DNA of 64,000 nt from JADFOI01 sp965218935. Its GTDB lineage: Bacteria > Acidobacteriota > UBA6911 > RPQK01 > JADFOI01. The stretch lies in NCBI GenBank assembly GCA_965218935.1, contig CBDCMH010000006.1, forward strand, positions 1-64,000, read 5' to 3'. This document shows, piece after piece, positions 18,211 through 25,742 of this stretch. How positions within the stretch are numbered: position 1 is the first letter of the stretch; every line of letters begins with the position of its first letter. The notes beneath the pieces were generated by a model. It was not told where the DNA came from and did not search any database. It was given only the letters and a program-made list of their open reading frames with translations. The translations under genes were made by a program, and so were the position numbers.

Positions 18211-19139
18211 TGTAATTGGACTCCTTTTAAGACGCTCTCGGCGCGGCTGCGAATATAGTCGTTGTCGTCGAGTCGGGTTTTTTGCTCGAGAACAATCAAA
18301 CTCTCAGAATCCGGGCCATGTCGCTCCCAGTGAAGTTGCTCCAAACCATCGATTGCACTGATGCGCAGCCCGGAGGTTTCATCGTGGAGAAGGACATGCA
18401 GGAAAGCGTCTTTAATATCCTCATCAAATGGGACATCAAGAAGCACGTCCAAGGCTCGCTTCCGAACTCCTGGGTTTCCATCAAACTTCAACACTTCAAT
18501 CAGAGCCTTTCTGACCTCTTGGTCCGGTACCTGGGGAAGATAGGCACCGATCGTCTTTACTGCCTTCAGTCGAACACCGGGATTTTGCTCACTGCTCAGG
18601 GCGTGGGCTAGAACTCTTCGGACCGGCTCGTCGTGAACTTCACCTCTCATATGGACCGGCCGGACGACGTCGAAAAGCAGGTCTACTTTACCATCCGTCA
18701 CGTCAGAATCCAGGAACTGAAGATTCGTAATCTGAAGGTCGCCTTGGAGATCAGGGTTGATCGGCCCAGCTGGCTCGATCGTGCCCTGCCCTGAGGTGAG
18801 TGCGAAAATCACATACCCAATGAACACACCCGCCACGACTGCTGATGGAAGGGCGAATCGGAGGGGCGACGACCAGGGAACTCTCGTGTGACGCTGCCAG
18901 AACGATTGCTCTTTATCGAGAGCCCTTTGCAGATCCAGGCGAGCCTCCGTCAGCAGCCGCTCCGGCGGCTCAAGAAACCGTTTTCTGCCCAAAACAGCGT
19001 GCAGTCTTTTCAGCTCTTCAAATTCTCCCTGGCACTCTCGACAAGTCTTGAGATGCTCCTTCATCTGAAGCCTTTGTTTTCCGTCCAGTTCGTCATAAAG
19101 CAGAAGGTTGAGCTGCTCTTTCGTTTGCTGATGGCTCAT
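18207..19139 (-). CDS. zinc-finger anti-sigma factor with HEAT repeats
   Basis: The N-terminal 50 residues form a ZAS-type anti-sigma domain with the H-x3-C-x2-C core in EHLKTCRECQGEFEEL. One transmembrane helix follows (FALPSAVVAGVFIGYVIFAL, about residues 97-116). The extracytoplasmic C-terminal half contains HEAT-like repeats (PGVRLKAVKTIGAYL, PGVRKRALDVLLDVP, SGLRISAIDGLEQL, YIRSRAESVLKGV). It should hold the ECF factor at the membrane and release it on an envelope cue read by the HEAT part. It lies 30 bp after the sigma gene and overlaps the DUF4097 start. Confidence 0.88.
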   Translation of the reverse strand: MSHQQTKEQLNLLLYDELDGKQRLQMKEHLKTCRECQGEFEELKRLHAVLGRKRFLEPPERLLTEARLDLQRALDKEQSFWQRHTRVPWSSPLRFALPSAVVAGVFIGYVIFALTSGQGTIEPAGPINPDLQGDLQITNLQFLDSDVTDGKVDLLFDVVRPVHMRGEVHDEPVRRVLAHALSSEQNPGVRLKAVKTIGAYLPQVPDQEVRKALIEVLKFDGNPGVRKRALDVLLDVPFDEDIKDAFLHVLLHDETSGLRISAIDGLEQLHWERHGPDSESLIVLEQKTRLDDNDYIRSRAESVLKGVQLQ

Positions 19140-19169
19140 TTCGCCCTCCTTGAGATGTTACTCACCCGC

Positions 19170-19739
19170 TTACACAAGATCTCTCAACTGCTCTCGCATG
19201 CGCTCAGTGGCAAGAAAGAGATACTTTTTCACCGTGCCCTCAGCACAGCCCAGGATCGAGGCAATCTCCTTCAGTTTGTAACCATGGAAATGTCTGAGCA
19301 TAAAAACCGTCTTTTGCTGCGGCGATAACACTTTCATAGCCTCTTTGACCTGGATTTTGATCTCGGAACTGAAGGTGTGCTGCTCGGCAGACACTTCGTT
19401 TGCTCGAGCCTCACCCGGTGGTGGAAACTTTGAGTGATCCTCCTCGAGGTTGTCGTCCCAAGAAATGCTATCGCAGCTCTCGTAGCGGGCCCGATGGGTT
19501 AGGCAAACATTGGTCACGATCCGGTACAGCCAGGTCGAAAAACTGCTCCGGAACCTAAATTTTGGCAGCGCTCGGTAGACGCGTAGAAAGACTTCCTGGT
19601 AAACGTCTTTCGCGTCTTCGGAGTTATTCATATATGTGAGAGCAATTGAGAGCACCTTTCTATAGTAGCGATAGACCAATTTTTCAAATGCATCCCGATC
19701 TCCCTTGTTCGCCTGGAAAATCAATTGTGTGTCATCCAC
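19170..19739 (-). CDS. ECF-type RNA polymerase sigma factor
   Basis: The 189-residue protein has region 2 (DAFEKLVYRYYRKVLSIALT, then EDAKDVYQEVFLRVYRALPKF and STWLYRIVTNVCL) and region 4 (LSPQQKTVFMLRHFHGYKLK, EIASILGCAEGTVKKYLFLA). It starts with GTG at 19739, nine bases after AAGG. It is the first gene of the sigma/anti-sigma/DUF4097 operon. Its leader holds GGAAC and GTCTAA boxes, fitting autoregulation, and a near copy of that leader precedes the S41-like gene at 14402. Confidence 0.93.
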   Translation of the reverse strand: MDDTQLIFQANKGDRDAFEKLVYRYYRKVLSIALTYMNNSEDAKDVYQEVFLRVYRALPKFRFRSSFSTWLYRIVTNVCLTHRARYESCDSISWDDNLEEDHSKFPPPGEARANEVSAEQHTFSSEIKIQVKEAMKVLSPQQKTVFMLRHFHGYKLKEIASILGCAEGTVKKYLFLATERMREQLRDLV

Positions 19740-19740
19740 G

Positions 19741-19807
19741 AGTGAAATCCTTGCGTCTGTACTCTATATTGTCTTAGACCCTGGCAGATGAAAAAAGGTT
19801 GTTCCGG
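19741..19807 (-). promoter_or_regulatory. putative autoregulated ECF promoter and leader, copy 2
   Basis: On the minus strand CCCGGAACAACCTTTTTTCA, CCAGGGTCTAAGACAATA and ACAGACGCAAGGATTT run up to the sigma gene. It matches 14311-14376 over about 62 bases with only a few substitutions and a 2-base gap. Just upstream (19815-19836) is the doubled GGGTGCG motif also seen at 11303. Confidence 0.6.
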
Positions 19808-19935
19808 GCGTACTATAGGGTGCGTATAGGGTGCGGAAAGTGCGGTTATTTTCCGCGTATTGCCGCGTCTCTCCACTCTAAGTTGTTGAAAGCTAGTAGT
19901 GGTGGCGTTTTTGCGATAATATGTTAATAGACGAT

Positions 19936-20307
19936 ATGCCAAAGAAGTCAATCTTTGTAGCACTAATTCTTCTCTTTCCTTTCCTGGTTGGTGGATCTAC
20001 GCTTGCCCAGGAAGAAAAGGGAGTTCCGGAGACCCCGAACAATTTGAGGGTTTTGACGCGCTACGACGGTGCCACCGCCGTGGCCGAGCTGAGCTGGCAG
20101 GATCATTCCGACGATGAAGTGGGTTTTGAGGTGCTTCGTTCCGACAACGGCAAGGAGTTCCGAGTGGTGGCGGTGGTTGGAGCGGATACGGCCCATTACA
20201 ACGACAAGGTCGGAAAGTACATTACCGGCGGGTTCTCTTATAAGGTCCGAGCGTTTAATGAGGCGGGGAGGAGCGAGGACTCCGATGAGGTTGCTATTTG
20301 GCTGTAG
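19936..20307 (+). CDS. small exported fibronectin type III protein
   Basis: This 123-residue protein has a signal peptide (KKSIFVALILLFPFLVGGST, cleaved about LAQ) and one Fn3 domain (PNNLRVLTRYDGATAVAELS, VGFEVLRSDNGKEFRVVAVV, FSYKVRAFNEAGRSEDSDEV). Such single-domain secreted Fn3 proteins bind proteins or sugars at the surface; the partner is unknown. ATG 19921 is also in frame, but 19936 gives the better signal peptide. It is divergent from the ECF operon. Neither start has a strong Shine-Dalgarno. Confidence 0.75.
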   Translation: MPKKSIFVALILLFPFLVGGSTLAQEEKGVPETPNNLRVLTRYDGATAVAELSWQDHSDDEVGFEVLRSDNGKEFRVVAVVGADTAHYNDKVGKYITGGFSYKVRAFNEAGRSEDSDEVAIWL

Positions 20308-20320
20308 GTTGATCCCTGTG

Positions 20321-20340
20321 CCGCCCTTACAGGGCTCCGG
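20321..20340. repeat. intergenic GCCCTTACAGGGCTCCGG motif
   Basis: CCGCCCTTACAGGGCTCCGG follows the Fn3 gene. The same motif occurs at 21626-21645, and variants occur near 6611, 47690 and 47780. The inner GCCCT..AGGGC is a short palindrome. Confidence 0.5.
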
Positions 20341-20551
20341 AGTAGTGGCCGCTCTATGAGTGGACGCTACAAAGACCTCCAAAAATTCCACGTTGTGAAG
20401 TCGGCTACTTATTTTTGGGAGGAGCGAATGCACCTTCAAACAGGATCCCATTCCCGAGATTCTTGGTAAATCCTAAAACTGCAAGGGCTTAGGCAGAGTC
20501 TAGTCACCTTCTCGACATTCTGGAGCAGAAATTGCTTCGACCCAGAGAGCG

Positions 20552-21622
20552 ATGATGTCCGCCCAGGAAGAAATTACGCTGGAGCTCAGGCCGGAGGCCC
20601 GCCTGGATGTGATCAACGTCACTGAGCGGATTACCCAGCAATTCGGCGATCTGCTTTCAGAATACCCAAAAGCACTTTCTTGTTCTTACCATACGACCGC
20701 TGGCTACTTCGAGCAAAGCCTCTGTACCCGGCTGAACCACAGCCCTGACTCCCTCGAGGCCTTTGTCCACTCGTTCCAGAAGCTGTTTCCGGGCCAGGGC
20801 AATTACCAACACGATCAGCTTCACCTTCGGAGAGAGCTAAGCGAGGAGCAGAGATGCAAAGAACCACTCAACGCCGATTCACACCTGACTTTCATCGGCT
20901 CCGGCCCGTCGAATTGTGTCACCTACCGTAACTGCCCTAAAACTCCGGTTTACTTTGTCGATTTGGACGGTATCTGTGGCGACACGAGGCGGAGGCGCCA
21001 GACCACGGTGATCGGCTTCACCGAAGAGAGGGTAGTTGGCACGGCTCAGCTTGCAGTCCCAGTCTCCAGCCATTCGGTCGACTCGGTGAACCTCAAAGAT
21101 AGCGGCCTTGGCCTGTTTGACCAGCTCCACGAGCTTCTGAAACGCAATGAGATCGTCAACGGCCGGATCGACATGAGCCTGGCACCCAACGAGCATCATG
21201 CCGGTCTGACCGTTAATGAATACGAAACTCTACTGATGATGCACGATCTGGCGGAGGTGGTGCGCAACCCCTTTCGATTCATGGCCGAGAAGGGCAAGCA
21301 TATGTTACTCGACCCGAGGGCCATACCGGCCAAGGTCAAGAATTATGCAAAGTATGACTTGGTCCACGTGGTCAATGAGTTTTTGGACACCTTGGGACTG
21401 AGCGAATCGCTCTTGCAACGCGTCCTCAACAAATTTCTGGCCGTATCGGCAGCTCGTTTCTTGGAGATGAAGCGGTCGATGAGCCTGCTGGTCTCCGACC
21501 AAAATGGAGCGGGTAGAGGATCCATCGTCCAAGGGAACTACCAAAGCCCGATCCTGGTTCAGTGGAGGAAGGCTGAAAGTCAAACGCGCCTGGTAAACGT
21601 TTCTTTGGTGCGCTTTGAATAG
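20552..21622 (+). CDS. YjbQ/UPF0047-like protein with long C-terminal extension
   Basis: The N-terminal 110 residues resemble YjbQ (UPF0047): LDVINVTERITQQFGDLLSE, ALSCSYHTTAGYFEQSLCTR, with the conserved HTTAG core. YjbQ proteins are about 130-140 residues and have been linked to thiamine-phosphate-synthase-like activity. Here the protein is 356 residues. The YjbQ fold may continue to FIGSGPSNCVTYRN and RRQTTVIGFTEERVVGTAQL, followed by a helical domain of about 160 residues that I do not recognise. No signal peptide. ATG 20552 and ATG 20555 are adjacent. A thiC scrap lies 4 kb away, but no thiamine operon is present. Confidence 0.55.
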   Translation: MMSAQEEITLELRPEARLDVINVTERITQQFGDLLSEYPKALSCSYHTTAGYFEQSLCTRLNHSPDSLEAFVHSFQKLFPGQGNYQHDQLHLRRELSEEQRCKEPLNADSHLTFIGSGPSNCVTYRNCPKTPVYFVDLDGICGDTRRRRQTTVIGFTEERVVGTAQLAVPVSSHSVDSVNLKDSGLGLFDQLHELLKRNEIVNGRIDMSLAPNEHHAGLTVNEYETLLMMHDLAEVVRNPFRFMAEKGKHMLLDPRAIPAKVKNYAKYDLVHVVNEFLDTLGLSESLLQRVLNKFLAVSAARFLEMKRSMSLLVSDQNGAGRGSIVQGNYQSPILVQWRKAESQTRLVNVSLVRFE

Positions 21623-21625
21623 GTC

Positions 21626-21645
21626 CCGCCCTTACAGGGCTCCGG
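21626..21645. repeat. intergenic GCCCTTACAGGGCTCCGG motif
   Basis: CCGCCCTTACAGGGCTCCGG lies immediately after the stop of the YjbQ-like gene, matching the copy at 20321-20340. Confidence 0.5.
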
Positions 21646-21678
21646 AGTTGTTGGCCGTTTGAGGCTTCGTTCGGACCG

Positions 21679-21703
21679 GATTCGGCACCTGAGGTGCCTC
21701 CCA
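21679..21703 (+). repeat. dispersed palindrome GGCACCTGAGGTGCC
   Basis: GATTCGGCACCTGAGGTGCC followed by TCCCAC. It is the exact counterpart, inverted, of the repeat after proC (1667-1681) and related to the repeats at 6775 and 7744. Confidence 0.6.
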
Positions 21704-21725
21704 CTCTTAGCCGTGCGACGGCAGA

Positions 21726-22406
21726 TCAACTGGACAGGAACTCCAGGACAGGTTCGATGGGTTGGAGGCTTTCGAAGGCGGCGTCGGGCTTGTAGGACTT
21801 CAGATCGTCCATTGAGTAGTTACCGCTGGCTACGGCTAAGGTATTCGCTCCTGCTTCCTTACCGTGGACAATGTCTCGGGGGGTGTCTCCCACGATGACG
21901 GTCTTTTCCGGATGGGTACGACCATTCTTTCGATGGCCGCGCTCCATGGCGACTCGGATAAGATCCGTTCTGTCTTCAGCATCGGAGCCGAAACCACCGA
22001 AGGAGAAAAAAGATTCAAGACCTCCACGCTCCAGCTTGAGTCGCGCCCCTTTCTCGATATTGCCCGTAGCCAAACCCAAAAGAAAGTTTTTCTTGCGGCT
22101 TAGGGTGCGGACCAACTCGTGGGCACCGGGCAGAACCCGAAAGTCTTTACCCTCCGTCAGTTCTTCTCTTAGATAAGAAAGATAAAGGGAGAACAGGGAA
22201 GACACTCTTTCATCGGTGAAGTTTTCTTCTTGTCCATGATAGGCGAGTATTTCACGCACAATTCGAGGGTCGGTCTTCCCGTCGTAACGGACACCATCGT
22301 TGCCGGCAGGGAGAGCGTAGATTTGGAGCAGAGCACTTCTAAGAGCCCGACCTCCGGCTCCGCCTCTCACCAGTGTGCCGTCAATATCGAAAAGCACTAA
22401 ACGCAT
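21726..22406 (-). CDS. HAD-family hydrolase, phosphoglycolate-phosphatase-like
   Basis: The 226-residue protein shows the haloacid dehalogenase motifs in order: I LFDIDGTL (nucleophile Asp and acid Asp), II GLATGN, III a Lys in the 140s, and IV IVGDTPRDI. An alpha-helical cap sits between I and II. It resembles the Gph/PGMB subgroup that cleaves small phosphate esters such as 2-phosphoglycolate; the true substrate cannot be read from the sequence. It starts at ATG 22406. It is downstream of the PEP-CTERM gene on the same strand but separated from it by a hairpin. Confidence 0.85.
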   Translation of the reverse strand: MRLVLFDIDGTLVRGGAGGRALRSALLQIYALPAGNDGVRYDGKTDPRIVREILAYHGQEENFTDERVSSLFSLYLSYLREELTEGKDFRVLPGAHELVRTLSRKKNFLLGLATGNIEKGARLKLERGGLESFFSFGGFGSDAEDRTDLIRVAMERGHRKNGRTHPEKTVIVGDTPRDIVHGKEAGANTLAVASGNYSMDDLKSYKPDAAFESLQPIEPVLEFLSS

Positions 22407-22474
22407 GGCCCTGATTATATCTAAAGTTGGCCCTGGGTTACTACAGTTTGGGGGTTAGATGGCGATAAACAGTG

Positions 22475-22508
22475 CTTAATAAAAATAGGTTAAGCTATTT
22501 TTATTAAG
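22475..22508 (-). terminator. AT-rich hairpin terminator
   Basis: CTTAATAAAAATAG (22475-22488) and its exact reverse complement (22495-22508) flank a 6-base loop, 15 bases after the stop of the PEP-CTERM gene. The stem is AT-rich, so strength is uncertain. Confidence 0.65.
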
Positions 22509-22522
22509 GTTACTTAAGAAGT

Positions 22523-23153
22523 CTAGAGAAATCTCTTTCGGAAGACCGCTCCTGCCAGTAGACCTGTGCCCAAAAGGAGGAGGGTCGAGGGCTCGGGGAC
22601 GCTGGTGTAGATGCCCTTCACTGAATACTCGTGATTTTCACTTCCGATATCTCCGGGTGCCTTAAAATAGATGGAGTCCACATATTGGTCGACGTCCACG
22701 GTGTATTCGCCGTAAGTGTCACCGATGGTCTCGAGTGGGTCGGCGGAGAAGAAAATCTCGCCACTCGTAGTGCTTTGATTAGGTATAGTAATAAGACCCT
22801 GTCTCCAAGTATCCCCACTCGTTGAAAAGGTCGGTGAGATTCACATAGCTCAGGAGTACACTCTCCGAGAAGCTGATTTCCAGAATCTCATCGGACTCGA
22901 TTTCATCGTTCTCATAAGAGTAGCGAATACCGATACCATCCTTGTAGCCCGCATTGTGATCCCAGTAAAGCGTTGCGCCGTCTGGGTGGGCTGTAAAGGT
23001 AACTTCAATACCGTCGACTGTGGGTGACGTCCAACTCGTTTGTCCATCTATAGAACTATCAAACGGCGCCACGGTGAAATCAATATAGCCACCGAAGGCA
23101 GGGGTTACTCCAAAAAACAAGACAATGAACAAGAGGTGGTATCGCGGTCTCAT
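22523..23153 (-). pseudogene. PEP-CTERM protein, single-base frameshift
   Basis: The first frame starts at ATG 23153 (MRPRYHLLFIVLFFGVTPAF signal) and reads to WGYLETGSYYYT before stopping at 22779. A shift of one base restores the rest: TSGEIFFSADPLETIGDTYG, then SENHEYSVKGIYT and the sorting tail SVPEPSTLLLLGTGLLAGAV followed by FRKRFL. Total length is 3n+1, so one extra base near 22785-22830 breaks it. PEP-CTERM tails are recognised and cut by exosortase during export with exopolysaccharide. The body looks beta-rich. An in-frame ATG at 23219 overlaps the promoter candidate, so 23153 is preferred. Confidence 0.85.
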
Positions 23154-23201
23154 TACTCGACCTAGGGAGCAATACTGATGCCATGGATGTTCCCTTATCT
23201 G

Positions 23202-23218
23202 TGCAAAGGGGTAACCCA
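23202..23218 (-). promoter_or_regulatory. candidate sigma-54 (-24/-12) promoter
   Basis: On the minus strand TGGGTTACCCCTTTGCA has GG and GC separated by exactly ten bases, with TTTGCA matching the -12 box. It lies about 50 bases before the PEP-CTERM ATG. Sigma-54 control of PEP-CTERM genes through PrsR-type activators is established in other bacteria. Confidence 0.55.
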
Positions 23219-23312
23219 TTACTGATCAATGACTTAAAGCTTGTTTATCGATCCGTATATTCGAAAAGTTGTACGTCATGCCAGGAAAAGTGAAAGCTAT
23301 GCCACAGTGGCT

Positions 23313-25013
23313 TTACTTTTTCACCGCCGGGCCCCAGGCCAGATCCTCGACGATGGCCGCATCCAGGCGCATCTTTTCGAAGTTTTCGATCAGCTGCTGA
23401 GGCGACTCCACGATGGGCTCGCCCTGGGAATTGAGTGAAGTGTTGATCAGGAAGGGTAAGTTTGCTTTCTCTCGAAAGGCGAGCAGCAACTCGTGCAGGA
23501 GAGGATTTTCCGGGCCCACCGTTTGGTAGCGGCAGTAGTTGTTCAAGAGGACTTTTTCGAACTCGCGGCGATACTTCCCTCGGATCGTTCCCATAAAGGA
23601 CATGAAGGGGGAGTAGTGGGCGTCATGAAAATACTTTCCCGCGCTTTCCTCGAGGATGGAGATCCCAAAGGGCTTGAGATAATCACGCCGCTTGATCTTT
23701 TTGGGCTCCAGGGTCTGGGGATTCATCAGGATGCAGCGGTTTCCGAGACTGCGGGGACCAAACTCCATCCTTCCTTGAAACCAGCCCAGGCTGTTTCCCG
23801 CCACCAGCAGGTCCACGGCCTCAGACACCGGGTCGGCCACCTTCTTGAAGGGCACTTTCTGGCTTTTCAGCACTTCAGCCACCTGGTCTGAGGAGTATTG
23901 AGAGCCCCAGAAAGCATGAGTCATCTCCGAACGGGGAGGTGTGTCACCCAGGGAGGCCAGCGCTGAACCCAAACACAAACCACTATTTCCCGGTGTTGGC
24001 GGGACATAGACCCCTTCGATGGCCGTTTCCGCAGAGATTCGCCCGTTCAGAAGGGAGTTGTAAGCCAGTCCTCCAGTGAAGACCACATTGGGAATGAGAT
24101 ATTCGGTGTAAAGCTCGTCAATGATGGAAAAAATGATCTCTTCGGTCAGCTGCTGCATGGAAGAGGCGATGTTTTGATGTTGAGCTGTGATCTCCTCCTG
24201 AGACCCTCTTTGCGACCCCAGCAGATGCTCCAGGTTCTCATTGTAAAGCTGAGTAATGTCGGGCGTAGCCTCAGACCAGGCGGTGTCCACTCCCGCTTCC
24301 TCAGAAAAGTATTTGAGATTCAAGCGGAGTTGTCCCTCGTCGCGGGAAATTATGGTACGAAGGCGGTCCGTGTATTCCGGGTAGCCGAAGGTTGAAAGCC
24401 CCATCACCTTGCTCTCGTCTCCGTAGTCGGAGAATCCCAGAAACTGACTGACCATGGTGTAAAAAAGCCCCACGGAGTGAGGAAATTCAATCTCGCTCAG
24501 CGGCTCAATGGTGTGGCCACGCCCGATCCCGGTCTTTAAAGAAACAAAATCTCCAAAGGCGTCGCAGGAGATAACAATGGCCTCTTCAAAAGGGGAGTAG
24601 TGAAATCCGGAAAGCATATGAGAAAGGTGGTGATCCTGTTCCTGGAGTTTGAAAACCAGGCTCTCGATGGGAACATCGAAATGCTGGGCCAGAGTTTCCT
24701 TGAAATTAATCAACTTCAAGTTGATGCGGTAGCGATCGTACAAAGACGTAATCTTGTAGATGCGATCCTGAAAATGAACCTGGTCTTTGCCCACAATCCG
24801 GGTATTGGTGGAGCGGGCATAAGTGATGACGTCGATATCTTTGAATTCCAGATTGGCCTGCTCCAGACAAAAAGCAATGGCGGAAAGGGGAATGCCGGCC
24901 GAGAACTTGACCCGGTTGTAACGTTCTTCTTCTGCCGCAGCCACCAATTCTCCCTTGGCAAAGAGAGCGGCTGCAGCATTGGGGTGGAAGAAATTGAGAC
25001 CGAGGATGTTCAT
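23313..25013 (-). CDS. NodU/CmcH-family carbamoyltransferase
   Basis: This 566-residue enzyme has both family domains. The N-terminal Kae1/ASKHA-like part contains MNILGLNFFHPNAAAALF, AAEEERYNRVK, the metal-binding DHHLSHMLSGFHYS and VISCDAFGD. The C-terminal domain contains NVVFTGGLAYNS, WFQGRMEFGPRSLGNRCIL and PFLINTSLNSQGEPIV. It transfers carbamoyl from carbamoyl phosphate (via carbamoyl-AMP) to a sugar or secondary-metabolite hydroxyl. The acceptor is not identifiable; no biosynthetic cluster is adjacent. Catalytic residues look intact. Confidence 0.93.
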   Translation of the reverse strand: MNILGLNFFHPNAAAALFAKGELVAAAEEERYNRVKFSAGIPLSAIAFCLEQANLEFKDIDVITYARSTNTRIVGKDQVHFQDRIYKITSLYDRYRINLKLINFKETLAQHFDVPIESLVFKLQEQDHHLSHMLSGFHYSPFEEAIVISCDAFGDFVSLKTGIGRGHTIEPLSEIEFPHSVGLFYTMVSQFLGFSDYGDESKVMGLSTFGYPEYTDRLRTIISRDEGQLRLNLKYFSEEAGVDTAWSEATPDITQLYNENLEHLLGSQRGSQEEITAQHQNIASSMQQLTEEIIFSIIDELYTEYLIPNVVFTGGLAYNSLLNGRISAETAIEGVYVPPTPGNSGLCLGSALASLGDTPPRSEMTHAFWGSQYSSDQVAEVLKSQKVPFKKVADPVSEAVDLLVAGNSLGWFQGRMEFGPRSLGNRCILMNPQTLEPKKIKRRDYLKPFGISILEESAGKYFHDAHYSPFMSFMGTIRGKYRREFEKVLLNNYCRYQTVGPENPLLHELLLAFREKANLPFLINTSLNSQGEPIVESPQQLIENFEKMRLDAAIVEDLAWGPAVKK

Positions 25014-25145
25014 GAGAAGAACCTGACCGGCTGACCATAGACCGCAGACCGCAGACCACAGCCGGAAAACCGGCTGAAATTCAAAATTCCAAATTCAAAA
25101 CTTAAGAAGACCACAGACAATAGACAATAGACAACAGACAGCTGG
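25014..25145. repeat. low-complexity direct repeats
   Basis: Short tandem strings (GACCGCAGACCGCAGACCAC, AATTCAAAATTCCAAATTC, ACAATAGACAATAGACAACA) fill the space upstream of the carbamoyltransferase. Similar AAATTCAAAATTC strings recur at 53607-53638. Confidence 0.5.
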
Positions 25146-25346
25146 TCATCGGGTTAAGGTTTCGATCCAGTAAGTTATCACGACGATGATCCCAAAGTAG
25201 CAGCCTAAAATAACATAGGCGGGTTTCCAGTTCCTTTTGCTTGAGGTTTCCGGGAGGCCCTGGACAAGTGTCAGATTGTCAGGAGCAAACTCAAGCTCAC
25301 CCGAACTTCCTGGGTGATCTGCATGGAGTAGAAGTGGGGTCCACAC
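25146..25346 (-). CDS. possible small membrane protein
   Basis: The reading frame ends with a single hydrophobic segment, PAYVILGCYFGIIVVITYWI, then ETLTR and stop. Residues before it (from a GTG at 25346) overlap the thiC scrap in another frame and look less protein-like, so the true start may lie nearer 25230. No family recognised; it could also be the end of a lost gene. Confidence 0.35.
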   Translation of the reverse strand: MWTPLLLHADHPGSSGELEFAPDNLTLVQGLPETSSKRNWKPAYVILGCYFGIIVVITYWIETLTR

Positions 25347-25357
25347 ATGGAACAGAA
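25301..25357 (-). pseudogene. thiC C-terminal scrap
   Basis: In one minus-strand frame 19 codons read FCSMCGPHFYSMQITQEVR, which is the C-terminal iron-sulfur motif of phosphomethylpyrimidine synthase ThiC (normally CSMCGPxFCSM). The third cluster Cys is Tyr here. Nothing else of thiC remains: infA ends just upstream and the frame closes shortly after. It is a decayed remnant. Confidence 0.7.
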
Positions 25358-25365
25358 GGTACTGC

Positions 25366-25668
25366 CTACTTGAAACGGTATACCAGACGCCCTCGGGTCA
25401 GGTCATAAGGGGAGAGTTCGACGATGACCTTGTCCCCCCTGAGGATTCGGATCCGATAGCGGCGCATTTTCCCGGAAATGTGGGCCAGAACGGTACTCCC
25501 ATTTTCGAGCTCCACTCGGAACATGGTATTGGGCAACGGCTCGATGACCGTCCCATTCATTTCCAGGGCATCCGTCGGTTTGCGCTCGGCCGTTTCGGTG
25601 GTGGCGGCGTTCTTATTCTTCTTTCTCTTTTTCTTCGGCCATCTGCGCCTGACAGGTCTTCGAGCCAT
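25366..25668 (-). CDS. infA: translation initiation factor IF-1 with basic N-terminal extension
   Basis: Residues about 35-100 are a complete IF-1 OB fold: LEMNGTVIEPLPNTMFRVEL, VLAHISGKMRRYRIRILRGD and VELSPYDLTRGRLVYRFK. IF-1 binds the ribosomal A site during initiation. Normal IF-1 is about 72 residues; this one has about 30 extra N-terminal residues that are highly basic (RRPVRRRWPKKKRKKNKN). ATG 25668 is the first ATG; further upstream only a TTG is in frame. It stands alone, not in a ribosomal-protein operon. Confidence 0.9.
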   Translation of the reverse strand: MARRPVRRRWPKKKRKKNKNAATTETAERKPTDALEMNGTVIEPLPNTMFRVELENGSTVLAHISGKMRRYRIRILRGDKVIVELSPYDLTRGRLVYRFK

Positions 25669-25742
25669 ATGGTTGTCCAGTCTAAAGAGGTAATGCTTCA
25701 GGAGCAAGGGAATCTTTTTGGATAGGCATCATCCAATAGGTA

